From the NCBI RefSeq assembly GCF_900240335.1, contig NZ_LT964979.1, positions 1,240,001 to 1,304,000 of the forward strand: a stretch of 64,000 bases of DNA, written 5' to 3'. Under the pieces are notes generated by a model, which made no database searches, was not told the origin of the DNA, and saw only the letters and a list, made by a program, of their open reading frames with translations. Origin of the DNA: Flavimobilis massiliensis. GTDB taxonomy: Bacteria > Actinomycetota > Actinomycetes > Actinomycetales > Cellulomonadaceae. Of the stretch, positions 7,681-15,406 are shown piece after piece; position 1 is the stretch's first letter; each line of letters starts with the position of its first letter. The translations under genes and the position numbers were made by a program.

Positions 7681-8360
7681 CGGGTCACCTCGTCAGTGGT
7701 GCTGGCGGGCGCAGGCTCAGGGATGCCAGCGCGCCCGCCAGCGGGTGCACCGGCGCGGGCCAGGGATCCCGCGTCGGTGGTCTGGACGTCGCGGCGGGCG
7801 CCCGCGACGATGTCCGCATGGGTCTCTTCTCGCGTTCCCCCAAGTCCGACGAAGCCACTGCGCCGTTCCTCGACGCCTCGAGCGACGAGAGCGTCGTCAT
7901 TCCGGCCGCTCAGACCGCCTGGGCTTATAAGAAGGTCTCCAAGGCCGTCGGCGTCGCACTGCCGAGCGCCGGCGGCAGCACGACGAGCCTCGAGGTCGTC
8001 CTCCGGGTCAAGGCCGGCGTCGTGTGGGCCAGCCACGGCGGCTACCCGCTCGGGTCGAGCGACGACCGCGAGCTGCGCGGCATCGTCGAGCGCGCCGGTG
8101 GTCTCGTCCGCGTCCGCGGCTACATCTGGCGTTCCGCTCGCGACCACGGGCTCGGTCTGCGCGTCTTCGTGCCCGGCCTCGACGACTGACGCCGCGAGGG
8201 CGTCGACGTCGGCCGGGTCGAAGAGCATGTCGCCCCGGTAGCCGGGGAACCGATGCGCAACGCGGAGCGCACCGGCCGCGACGCGACGCTGAACCGTCCG
8301 CGGCGAGACCCCGAGACGGTGCGCGACGTCCTTCGTCGTCATGAGATCGGAAATCGTCAT
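7677..8360 (-). CDS. HTH excisionase/Cro-like protein; C-terminal part doubtful
   Basis: The ATG at 8360 follows a -10 box by six bases. Residues 8-60 form a MerR/excisionase-type helix-turn-helix with wing: TTKDVAHRLGVSPRTVQRRV, then FPGYRGDMLFDPADVDAL. It is the first gene leftward from the switch, where Cro or Xis usually sits. The frame stays open for 227 residues, but from about residue 58 onward it lies opposite a plus-strand gene (7818-8189) whose codon use is far better. That tail is low-complexity and may be an accident. The frame end overlaps the next ATG, which argues the other way. The N-terminal domain is confident and the full length is not. Confidence 0.7.
   Translation of the reverse strand: MTISDLMTTKDVAHRLGVSPRTVQRRVAAGALRVAHRFPGYRGDMLFDPADVDALAASVVEAGHEDAQTEPVVASGTPDVAADADETTGALDDAAQLAVVARPERVAAVAGPHDAGLDPEDDLEARRAAAGARQCDADGLGDLLISPGGLSGRNDDALVARGVEERRSGFVGLGGTREETHADIVAGARRDVQTTDAGSLARAGAPAGGRAGIPEPAPASTTDEVTR
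7701..7742. repeat. 12-bp perfect inverted repeat (stem-loop)
   Basis: Arms GCTGGCGGGCGC (7701-7712) and its exact complement (7731-7742) flank an 18-base loop. It lies just left of the plus-strand gene at 7818 and inside the doubtful tail of the HTH gene. It could attenuate leftward transcription or act as a plus-strand regulatory element. There is no T-run. Confidence 0.55.
7818..8189 (+). CDS. Rightward hypothetical protein inside the prophage switch region
   Basis: The protein is 123 residues and starts MGLFSRSPKSDEATAPF. Third codon positions are almost all G/C, much better than the opposing frame, so it is likely a real gene on the strand opposite to the early operon. The C-terminal half (RGIVERAGGLVRVRGYIW, then LGLRVFV) looks like a small beta-barrel fold. 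There is no clear ribosome site. It may be expressed from the prophage (moron or superinfection protein). No family is recognised. Confidence 0.65.
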   Translation: MGLFSRSPKSDEATAPFLDASSDESVVIPAAQTAWAYKKVSKAVGVALPSAGGSTTSLEVVLRVKAGVVWASHGGYPLGSSDDRELRGIVERAGGLVRVRGYIWRSARDHGLGLRVFVPGLDD

Positions 8361-8394
8361 GTGACGAAGATACGGCGAATGACAGCCGTGTCAA
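8361..8394 (-). promoter_or_regulatory. Leftward early promoter, probably leaderless
   Basis: On the minus strand, TTGACA (8394-8389) and TATCTT (8372-8367) are separated by 16 bases. The -10 box ends six bases before the ATG of the HTH gene, so transcription should begin at or next to the start codon. Confidence 0.72.
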
Positions 8395-8412
8395 GGATCG
8401 AATCTTGCCCTC

Positions 8413-8448
8413 TTGAACGACAGGGGTGCGATGTCGTATCTTCGTCAC
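8413..8448 (+). promoter_or_regulatory. Repressor promoter, probably leaderless
   Basis: TTGAAC (8413-8418) and TATCTT (8437-8442) are separated by 18 bases. The -10 box ends six bases before the ATG at 8449 and no ribosome site is present. This matches leaderless mRNAs, which are common in actinobacteria. Confidence 0.7.
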
Positions 8449-8786
<338 letters not shown>

Positions 8787-8891
8787 ATGTTCCTGCGGTT
8801 TCTCGCGGCAACGAGATGAAACACTAGCACCCGATCCGCCCGTGGGCGAAATCGAGAAGGACCTGCGGGGACGTGACGCCGGACACGCTTC

Positions 8892-9284
8892 TCAGCGGCC
8901 CTGCTCCTCGCGAGCGATGCGCTCGCTGTCGGGCCCGAAAGGGCTGAGGAGGTCGGCGATGAGCGCGACGGGGACGCGCTCCGCGAGGAGGTCCTCGAGC
9001 CGCGGCAGTCCCTCGAGGACCACGCGTGCGCGTGCGTCGAGCTCATCGTCGGTCGGCTCGCCTCCCGCGTCGTACGACGGTCCCGGCGGAGGCTCGGCGC
9101 CAGGCGCGTCGTCGTCTCGGGGCACGTCGTCCCTGGGGCCGTCGTCTCCGGGCACGTCGTCGACGACGGGGACGTCGACGAGGAACGACGCACGGCTCGG
9201 CGTCTCCGTCGTCACCGGCCGACTGTGGAGCATGCGCACGCGTGGCGTTCGCCGTCCCTGTGCGGATGCTCGTCCGGTCGCCAT
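8892..9284 (-). CDS. Hypothetical acidic protein
   Basis: The protein is 130 residues from ATG 9284, with a strong GGAGGAGG ribosome site. A short basic start is followed by a run of short Asp/Pro/Gly repeats (VVDDVPGDDGPRDDVPRDDD) that is probably disordered. A helical C-terminus (LPRLEDLLAERVPVALIADL) follows. No domain is recognised. It lies outside the prophage, beyond tRNA-Lys. The 200 bases upstream (9285-9484) hold no gene I can support. Confidence 0.68.
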   Translation of the reverse strand: MATGRASAQGRRTPRVRMLHSRPVTTETPSRASFLVDVPVVDDVPGDDGPRDDVPRDDDAPGAEPPPGPSYDAGGEPTDDELDARARVVLEGLPRLEDLLAERVPVALIADLLSPFGPDSERIAREEQGR

Positions 9285-9484
9285 CGTCGCCTCCTCCGGC
9301 TCGTCGTCGGGCCGTTCTCACACATGCCCTCCGACAGTCGAACATCGTCCGACGAACCTCACAACAGGAGGCGAGGTGAGGTTGCGGGTGAGTGACGTGC
9401 ACGCCCCGAGGTAGCCACAGGTGGGAATCGCAAAGCCCGCAGGTCAGTGCGTCGGGACGTGCGCCCCGACGAGGACGAGGCCCG

Positions 9485-9817
9485 TCAGAGGTACATGCCC
9501 GTCGGCCCCGAGTCCTCCGCGGACTGGGACACCGCGTGGACGTCACGCTCCCGCAGGAGCACGAAGAACTCCCCACCGAGCTCGACCTCAGGCTTGTCCT
9601 CAGGGTCGTAGAGCACACGGTCGTCGACCGAAACCTGACGCACGTGCTCGCCCGCCGCGACGACCGTGCCCCACGACAGCCGCTTTGGACCGACCGCCGT
9701 CACGGGGATGACGAGCCCGGCAGCAGTACGTGACTCGGCACCGTCCTTCTCGGGACGCACGAGGACCCGGTCGTGCAGCATGCGGATGGGCAGGGGCGCG
9801 GACGTGGTGGTGCTCAC
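9485..9817 (-). CDS. GroES-family co-chaperonin-like protein
   Basis: The protein is 110 residues from GTG 9817. Family signatures are PIRMLHDRVLVRPEKDGAES at the N-terminus, TAAGLVIPVTA (mobile-loop region), then GTVVAAGEH and VDDRVLYDPEDKPEVELGGE near the end. GroES proteins cap the GroEL chamber during protein folding. No groEL is adjacent, so this is probably the separate second GroES-like paralogue common in actinobacteria. It ends in a short extra tail after the usual final strand. Confidence 0.85.
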   Translation of the reverse strand: MSTTTSAPLPIRMLHDRVLVRPEKDGAESRTAAGLVIPVTAVGPKRLSWGTVVAAGEHVRQVSVDDRVLYDPEDKPEVELGGEFFVLLRERDVHAVSQSAEDSGPTGMYL

Positions 9818-9904
9818 GCCCACACGGTACCCGTCATCACTGCCCCCACGGCACGTGCCGACTAGGCTCACGGGGACGCCCCGACCACCTCACCTGGGAG
9901 AACC

Positions 9905-10375
9905 GTGCCCGTCCTCACCCCCGGCCAGACCGCACCCGACTTCACGCTGCCCGCAGCCGACGGCACGACCGTCACGCTCTCGGACCTACGCGGGCACAAG
10001 GTCATCGTCTACTTCTACGCGGAGGCCGGGACCCTCGGCTGCACGCGCCAGGCCTGCGACTTCCGTGACTCCATGGCGTCGTTCGAGGCGGCCGGCTACC
10101 GCGTGCTCGGCATCTCCCCGGACAGCGTCGAGAAGCTTGCGCGGTTCACCGAGAAGGAACAGCTCGGATTCACGCTCCTCGCCGACCCCGAGCACACCGT
10201 CATGGAGCCGTGGGGCGCCTGGGGCCTCAAGAAGCTCTACGGCCGCGAGGTCACCGGCACGATCCGCGGCACGGTGGTGCTCGACGAGACGGGCGTCGTC
10301 ACCCACGCACTCACGAACATCAAGGCGACCGGGCACGTCGGCCGCCTCCGCAAGACCCTCGGGCTCGACGCCTGA
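9905..10375 (+). CDS. bcp: Thiol peroxidase, Bcp-type peroxiredoxin
   Basis: The protein is 156 residues from GTG 9905 with a GGGAG ribosome site. The motif GCTRQACDFRD carries the peroxidatic Cys and, five residues later, the resolving Cys, as in atypical 2-Cys Bcp/PrxQ enzymes. APDFTLPAADG at the N-terminus and GTVVLDETGVV near the end are standard. It reduces hydroperoxides using thioredoxin, and a thioredoxin gene lies nearby on the opposite strand. Confidence 0.93.
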   Translation: MPVLTPGQTAPDFTLPAADGTTVTLSDLRGHKVIVYFYAEAGTLGCTRQACDFRDSMASFEAAGYRVLGISPDSVEKLARFTEKEQLGFTLLADPEHTVMEPWGAWGLKKLYGREVTGTIRGTVVLDETGVVTHALTNIKATGHVGRLRKTLGLDA

Positions 10376-10406
10376 GCCTGGTGCGCCCGTAAGATGGGCG
10401 CGCCAC

Positions 10407-10488
10407 GCGCGAGTGGCGGAACTGGCAGACGCGCAGGATTTAGGTTCCTGTGCCCTCGGGCGTGCGGGTTCGACCCCCGTCTCGCGCA
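10407..10488 (+). tRNA. tRNA-Leu (TAG)
   Basis: An 82-base class II tRNA. The acceptor GCGCGAG pairs with CTCGCGC plus discriminator A, the anticodon stem-loop is CAGGA-TTTAGGT-TCCTG (anticodon TAG), a long variable arm follows, and the T arm is GCGGGTTCGACCCCCGT. CCA is not encoded. Confidence 0.96.
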
Positions 10489-10495
10489 CGGACAA

Positions 10496-10529
10496 CGAGA
10501 GCCCCGGACCTCACGGTCCGGGGCTCTCG
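10496..10529. terminator. Strong hairpin terminator after tRNA-Leu, shared with trxA
   Basis: A 15-bp GC-rich stem (10496-10510 with 10515-10529) closes over a TCAC loop between the tRNA and the convergent thioredoxin gene. It can serve both strands. No T-run follows, as is common in actinobacteria. Confidence 0.85.
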
Positions 10530-10552
10530 TGCTGCGTCGTGGGGCGAGGGGC

Positions 10553-10927
10553 TCAGGCCTCCTTCGCGCCGTCCTGCTCGGCGATCTGCTTGCGCACGTC
10601 GTCCATGTCGAGCGCCTTGACGGCGTCGACGACCTGCTGGAGCTGGCTGCCCTGGAGCGCGCCGGGCTGGTTGAAGACGAGGACTCCCTCGCGGAACGCC
10701 ATGAGCGTCGGGATCGACGTGATGCCCGCGGCCGCGGCGAGGCCCTGCTCGGCCTCCGTGTCGATCTTCGCGTGGACGATGTCCGGGTTCGCGTCCGAGG
10801 ACTTCTCGAACGTCGGGCCGAACATGCGGCACGGTCCGCACCACTCGGCCCAGAAGTCGAGCAGCACGATGTCGTTGCTCTTGATGGTCTCCTCGAAGGT
10901 GGCCTCGGTCAGTGCCACGGTCGCCAT
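10553..10927 (-). CDS. trxA: Thioredoxin
   Basis: The protein is 124 residues from ATG 10927 (ribosome site GAGAGGAA). The active site WCGPC is at residues 29-33, and the cis-Pro loop lies in ITSIPTLMAF. It reduces protein disulfides and peroxiredoxins in the cytoplasm. It has about 15 extra C-terminal residues (DVRKQIAEQDGAKEA) compared with typical 105-110-residue thioredoxins. Confidence 0.95.
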   Translation of the reverse strand: MATVALTEATFEETIKSNDIVLLDFWAEWCGPCRMFGPTFEKSSDANPDIVHAKIDTEAEQGLAAAAGITSIPTLMAFREGVLVFNQPGALQGSQLQQVVDAVKALDMDDVRKQIAEQDGAKEA

Positions 10928-11047
10928 GGTGTTCCTCTCGTCAGGGTGCGGGTTCTCAGTCGTTCTGTAGGCATCCAACGGAGAGCGGTCGTCCCGTATT
11001 CCCGGCGTGTCTCGCACGGGTCGCGTCAAGCAGGGTAGAACAGGACG

Positions 11048-11602
11048 GTGACCGAGACCTTCGAGTTCCCGCCCGACGACCCTCGACCTTCCGGATGGCT
11101 CGACGCCGACGCGATCGCGCGCGTCCGCGCGGCCGTGCCCGTCCTTTACGTCGACGCCGTGCCCGTGCGGGTCGACGACTCCGGCGACGTCGTCGCCGTC
11201 GGGCTGCTGCTGCGCGTGACGCCGGAGGGCGTCATGACGCGCGCGCTCGTCTCGGGACGTGTCATGTACCACGAGCGGGTGCGGGACGCGCTCGTCCGGC
11301 ACATCGAGAAGGACCTCGGTCCGGTCGCACTGCCGATTATCCCGGCCGCACCGCAGCCGTTCACGGTCGCGGAGTACTTCCCGACGCCGGGCGTCACGCC
11401 GTACTACGACGCGCGTCAGCACGCGGTGTCGCTCGCGTACGTCGTGCCGGTGACGGGCGACTGCTCGCCCCAGCACGACGCGATCGACCTCGCGTGGATC
11501 ACGCCCGAGGAGGCCGTGAGCGAGGCGGTGCAGGTCGAGATGCACGGTGGCTCGGGCTTCCTCCTGCGTCAGGCCATGGCGCACGTGGGCCGCGCCGTCT
11601 GA
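11048..11602 (+). CDS. DUF4916 (Nudix-like) protein
   Basis: The protein is 184 residues from GTG 11048. It matches my memory of the actinobacterial DUF4916 family: GWLDADAIARVRAAVPVLYV at the start, PFTVAEYFPTPGVTPYYDAR, then AYVVPVTGDCSPQHDAIDLAW. Its predicted fold is Nudix-like, but a complete Nudix box (GX5EX7REUXEEXGU) is not visible, so hydrolase activity is uncertain. Confidence 0.8.
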   Translation: MTETFEFPPDDPRPSGWLDADAIARVRAAVPVLYVDAVPVRVDDSGDVVAVGLLLRVTPEGVMTRALVSGRVMYHERVRDALVRHIEKDLGPVALPIIPAAPQPFTVAEYFPTPGVTPYYDARQHAVSLAYVVPVTGDCSPQHDAIDLAWITPEEAVSEAVQVEMHGGSGFLLRQAMAHVGRAV

Positions 11603-11605
11603 CCG

Positions 11606-13267
11606 CTACAGCGCGAGCGTCGGCCAGTCCGCGAGGTCCTCGCGCATCCGGCGGTCGTGCGTCGCGACGACGACGGCCGCTGGCGTCGTCCGTAGCGCCT
11701 GCGTGAGCTCGTCGACGAGATCGATCGAGAGATGGTTCGTCGGCTCGTCGAGGAGAAGCACGTGCGGCGCTGCGACGAGCGCGCACGCCAGGTCGAAGCG
11801 CCGCCGCTGACCGAGCGAGAGCTCGCGCAGCGGCCGGTCGAGGTCCGCTTCGCTCAGCAGGCCGAGGAACGCGACGGGCACGACGAGCTCAGGGTCGAGC
11901 GCGCCCGCCGCCAGCAGCCGCAGCGCGACACGTCCGGCGACGTCGAAACCCGTCGCGCCGTGCGCGGCGTCGTCAAGGATGTCGTCGAGATCGACGCCCG
12001 TCTGCACGCCGAGACCTTCCTGCCCGACGACGCCGATGCGGACGCCCTCGTGGACGTCCCGCGCCCCGCGGTCGAGCGGCAGCGTCCCCGCGAGCGCGCG
12101 CAGAAGCGTCGACTTGCCCGTGCCGTTCGCACCCGTGACGAGGAGCCTGCCCGACGCGGGCAGGGCGACCCGCGTGCCGGGGAGGTCGAGCCGCCCCGCG
12201 ACGCGCGGCGATCGCAGCGACACGAGCTCGGCGCCCGCGGCCGCGTGCCACGTCGGGTCGAGCGCAGGAAGCGCTGGGAAGGCCAGCTCGACGGGCGGGA
12301 CCGGCACCTCGACCGCCTCGGCCTCGAGCTTCTCCACGAGCCTGTCGGCCGCCTTGACGTGGATCCGGGCGCGCGTCCCCCGGCGGTGCTTCTGCGAACC
12401 CTTGGGAGGCCGCCACTCGTCCGAAAGGCCCTCGTACGACCTGTCGAGACGGTGGAGCAGCTCGAGCCGCTTCTTCTGCTCGACCCGGTGCCGCTGCCGC
12501 CAGCGGTGCAGCGCCTGGTTCTTCGCGAAGCGGAACGACAGGTACCCGGGCTGGCCGTAGAACACGGGCCGCCCCTCCATCGACGGGTCGAGGTCAAGGA
12601 TCCCGGTCGCGACGTCGTCGAGCAGACGGCGGTCGTGCGTGACGAGGACGACGACGCCCTGCCACGCGAGCACCTCGCGCGTGAGGTGCTCGAGCGCTGC
12701 GTCGTCGAGGTGGTTCGTCGGCTCGTCGAGCAGGAGGACGTCCGCGCGGGAGGCGAGGCGGCAGCCGAGCCGTACCCGGTGCCGCTCCCCCACCGACATG
12801 TGCGCCAGCTCGCGCCCGAGGTCGGTGCACGCTCCGAGCCTGTCGAGCTGCTCGAGGACGCGGCGCTCGGCGTCCCACGCGGCGAGCCGCTCGGAACGCT
12901 CGAGCAGCGCCGCGAGCTCGGCGAGCGAACCCGACGCGTGGTCGAAGGACTCGGTCGCGGCCGCGATCTCGGCGGCGAGCGCCGTGACCTCGGCGAGAGC
13001 GTCGGCAACCTCGTCGCCGACCGTGCGTCCCGGGACGACGGGCATGTCCTGCCCGACGAGGTCGACGACCCCGTGGCGTCGCACCTGCCCGGCCGACGGC
13101 ACCAGTTCGCCGGCGAGCAGGCGGAGCAGCGTCGACTTGCCCGAGCCGTTCTCCCCGACGATCGCAACCCGCGACCCCGCCGCGGCGCGCAGCGTCACGC
13201 GGTCGAGCACGGGGCGGCCGGGGTAACCGAACGCGACCGCCTCGGCGACGACGTGGACCGTGGGCAT
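11606..13267 (-). CDS. ABC-F family ATPase
   Basis: The protein is 553 residues from ATG 13267. Two ABC domains are visible: Walker A GENGSGKSTLL with signature MSVGERHRVRLG and Walker B LLLDEPTNHLDD; then GANGTGKSTLL, LSLGQRRRFDLA and LLLDEPTNHLSI. There are no membrane spans. A basic linker with RWRQRHRVEQKKRLE joins the domains. ABC-F proteins act on ribosomes in translation or ribosome-targeting antibiotic resistance. Which subgroup this belongs to cannot be told from sequence alone. Confidence 0.92.
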   Translation of the reverse strand: MPTVHVVAEAVAFGYPGRPVLDRVTLRAAAGSRVAIVGENGSGKSTLLRLLAGELVPSAGQVRRHGVVDLVGQDMPVVPGRTVGDEVADALAEVTALAAEIAAATESFDHASGSLAELAALLERSERLAAWDAERRVLEQLDRLGACTDLGRELAHMSVGERHRVRLGCRLASRADVLLLDEPTNHLDDAALEHLTREVLAWQGVVVLVTHDRRLLDDVATGILDLDPSMEGRPVFYGQPGYLSFRFAKNQALHRWRQRHRVEQKKRLELLHRLDRSYEGLSDEWRPPKGSQKHRRGTRARIHVKAADRLVEKLEAEAVEVPVPPVELAFPALPALDPTWHAAAGAELVSLRSPRVAGRLDLPGTRVALPASGRLLVTGANGTGKSTLLRALAGTLPLDRGARDVHEGVRIGVVGQEGLGVQTGVDLDDILDDAAHGATGFDVAGRVALRLLAAGALDPELVVPVAFLGLLSEADLDRPLRELSLGQRRRFDLACALVAAPHVLLLDEPTNHLSIDLVDELTQALRTTPAAVVVATHDRRMREDLADWPTLAL

Positions 13268-13334
13268 GCCTCGCGTGCTCCTTCGATGCCGGTAGGGGGC
13301 GGGTCCCCAGCCTACGTGCCGCTCCCGTGGAACC

Positions 13335-13733
13335 ATGACCGAGCCCGCTGCTGCCCCTCGCCCGTCGTCCGCCGTGACGGCGCTCGTCGCGTTCGACGTC
13401 GACCTCCTCGCGGTGCTCGTCTTCGCGCTCGTCGGGCGCCGCACGCACGAGCACGGGCTCGACGTCGCCGGGGTCCTCGGCACCGCGTGGCCCTTCGCCG
13501 TGGGGCTCCTCGCCGGGTGGCTCGTCGCGCGCGCCTGGCGGCGCCCGCTCGCGCCCTGGTCGACCGGGCTTGTCGTCTGGGCGTTCGCGTGGGGTCTCGG
13601 CATGGCGCTGCGCGCCGGCACGGGCGGCGGGACGGCTCCCGCGTTCGTGCTCGTCGCGCTCGGGTTCCTCGGCCTCACCCTCGTCGGCTGGCGCGCCGCC
13701 GCGACGCTCGTCGGTCGCCGCCGCGCCGCCTGA
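13335..13733 (+). CDS. DUF3054 membrane protein
   Basis: The protein is 132 residues with four hydrophobic spans. It shows the family pattern of an early FDVDLLAVLVFALVGRRTHE, a middle AWPFAVGLLAGWLVARAW and a late GLVVWAFAWGLGMALRAG, ending in Arg residues. The function of DUF3054 is unknown; it is common in actinobacteria. It is divergent from the ABC-F gene with 67 bases between starts. Confidence 0.85.
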   Translation: MTEPAAAPRPSSAVTALVAFDVDLLAVLVFALVGRRTHEHGLDVAGVLGTAWPFAVGLLAGWLVARAWRRPLAPWSTGLVVWAFAWGLGMALRAGTGGGTAPAFVLVALGFLGLTLVGWRAAATLVGRRRAA

Positions 13734-13767
13734 CGGGACCCGCCGCGGCGCGGCCCACCCGGCTGAA

Positions 13768-13811
13768 GAATCCGCGCGCATGGCTGCTCGGAGCAACCAA
13801 TCGCGCGGAAT
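13768..13811. repeat. Dispersed 44-bp intergenic repeat, copy A
   Basis: It matches 43861-43904 at 37 of 44 positions by eye. Each copy has TCCGCGC near the left end and GCGCGGA near the right, so it can fold, and both contain a GGAGCAACCA core. This copy lies directly before the adapter-contaminated stretch. Confidence 0.6.
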
Positions 13812-13856
13812 TTCGCGCCGGAGGGGCGGCTGGGGCTGGGGACCGGAGGGGTGGGG

Positions 13857-13920
13857 CCNCCCGACGGGCCGTGCGCGCGTGAGGTGGTCGGCAGCGTCAG
13901 ATGTGTATAGGAGACGGGTG
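13857..13920. other. Sequencing-adapter remnant and ambiguous base (assembly artefact)
   Basis: The bases 13887-13917 match the Illumina Nextera read-1 transposon adapter at 29 of 31 positions, including the mosaic-end core ATGTGTATA (13901-13909). An N stands at 13859. The 13820-13935 interval therefore joins unverified sequence between the DUF3054 gene and rdgB and should not be interpreted biologically. Confidence 0.93.
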
Positions 13921-13935
13921 GGGGCCCGGGGCCGG

Positions 13936-14565
13936 TCAGTCTGCGAGGGCCGCCGCGACGTGCGGGACGAGGGCCCGGAACGCCTCGCCCCGGTGCGAGA
14001 TCGCGTTCTTCTCCGCGGGGGTGAGCTCCGCTGTCGAGCGGTCCGAGCCTGTCGGCAGGAGAATCGGGTCGTACCCGAAGCCGCCCGTGCCCCGACGCAC
14101 CGTGAGGAGCGTGCCCCGCAGGTAGCCGTGCTCGACGTGCTCACGGCCGTCCGGGGTGACGATCGCCGCCGCGCACACGAACTGCGCGCCGCGATGCTCG
14201 GGCGCGATGTCGCTCAGCTGCGCGAGGAGCAGGTCGAGGTTCGCCGCGTCGTCACCGTGCCGGCCGGCCCAGCGTGCCGAGAAGATGCCCGGCGCCCCGC
14301 CGAGCACGTCGACCGCGAGACCGGAGTCGTCCGCGACCGCGACGAGCCCCGTCGCACGCGCGAGCGCACGCGCCTTGAGCAGCGCGTTCGCCGCGAACGT
14401 CAGGCCGTCCTCGACCGGCTCGGGCGCGCCGAGGCCCGCAGCCGAGACGACGTCGTCAGCGCTCAGCCCGGGCACGCCAGAACCGTCCGCCGGGACGAGG
14501 ATCGCGCGCAGCTCACCGAGCTTATGCGCGTTGTGGGTCGCGAGGACGAGGCGGGCCGAGGTCAT
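13936..14565 (-). CDS. rdgB: XTP/dITP diphosphatase (RdgB/HAM1)
   Basis: The protein is 209 residues from ATG 14565. The signature LVLATHNAHKLGELRAIL opens it, followed by ADDSGLAVDVLGGAPGIFSA, TGGFGYDPILL and NAISHRGEAFRAL. The enzyme removes non-canonical purine nucleotides (XTP, dITP, ITP) from the pool. The order rdgB, MBL hydrolase, murI on one strand is common in actinobacteria, where an RNase PH gene often accompanies it but is absent here. The 3' end adjoins the contaminated intergenic region, yet the frame and stop look intact. Confidence 0.93.
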   Translation of the reverse strand: MTSARLVLATHNAHKLGELRAILVPADGSGVPGLSADDVVSAAGLGAPEPVEDGLTFAANALLKARALARATGLVAVADDSGLAVDVLGGAPGIFSARWAGRHGDDAANLDLLLAQLSDIAPEHRGAQFVCAAAIVTPDGREHVEHGYLRGTLLTVRRGTGGFGYDPILLPTGSDRSTAELTPAEKNAISHRGEAFRALVPHVAAALAD

Positions 14566-14608
14566 ACGGTCTCCCAGTGAGGGTCGGGGCAGGGCTGGCG
14601 TCGTCCGG

Positions 14609-15406
14609 TCAGACGACGTGCACCGCGCGCGGACGCGCGAGGTCGATCGGGCCCGCGTACGTCGTTGTCGCCTCCGCGACCGCGCGCACCGGATCCGTCC
14701 ACGGCTGCAGGTGCGTGAGCACGACGCGCCGCGCGCCCGCGCGCGTCGCCACCCGTCCCGCACGCACACCCGTGAGATGGATGCCGCGAGGCTCGTCACG
14801 CCCCTCGAGGAACGCCGCCTCGACGAGCAGCAGGTCTGCGTCCCGCGCCGCCTCGACGATGCCGTCGCACTCGTCGGTGTCGCCCGAGTACACGACCGAC
14901 ACCTCCCGCGACGGGTCCTCGTCCGACGGGCCTGTGACGCGCAGCGCGTACGCCTCGACCGGGTGCTCGACGCGGAACGCCTCGACGCGCATCGGACCGA
15001 CCTGCCACGGGTCGCCGTCCCAGCCGGAGAACGACATGCAGTCGAAGTCCTCCTCGGGTGCCATGCCGAACGTCGCCGCGACCTTCGCGCCCGCGCCCTC
15101 CGGCCCGCGCACCTCGAGCGGACGTTCGCACTGCCGTGCTGTCGTGCCGTCCGTCGGGTGGTAACGCAGGTACACGTACAGCCCGCAGAGGTCCGCGAAG
15201 TGATCGGGGTGCATGTGCGTGACCCCGACCGCGTCGATCGTCGTCGGGTCGACGAGCGCCTGCAGCGGGCCGAACGCGCCCGAGCCGCAGTCGAGCAGGA
15301 CGCGCCACGTGCGGCCGTCCGCGTCGTCGGCCTCGAGAAGATAGCTCGACGCCGCCGCCTCAGGGCCCGCCATCGAGCCCGTGCAGCCCACGATCGTCAG
15401 TCTCAT
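14609..15406 (-). CDS. MBL-fold metallo-hydrolase
   Basis: The protein is 265 residues. The metal motif THMHPDHFADLCG matches HxHxDH, VVYSGDTDECDGI supplies the later metal-bridging Asp, and VVLTHLQPW a further His. The N-terminus MRLTIVGCTGSMAGPEAAAS matches the RNase Z/phosphodiesterase-like group conserved between murI and rdgB in actinobacteria. The substrate is not known. Its start overlaps the murI stop (ATGA). Confidence 0.9.
   Translation of the reverse strand: MRLTIVGCTGSMAGPEAAASSYLLEADDADGRTWRVLLDCGSGAFGPLQALVDPTTIDAVGVTHMHPDHFADLCGLYVYLRYHPTDGTTARQCERPLEVRGPEGAGAKVAATFGMAPEEDFDCMSFSGWDGDPWQVGPMRVEAFRVEHPVEAYALRVTGPSDEDPSREVSVVYSGDTDECDGIVEAARDADLLLVEAAFLEGRDEPRGIHLTGVRAGRVATRAGARRVVLTHLQPWTDPVRAVAEATTTYAGPIDLARPRAVHVV

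Noticed and set aside
11146..11397. Minus-strand 83-codon frame within the DUF4916 gene
   Set aside because: Antisense shadow without motif or ribosome site.
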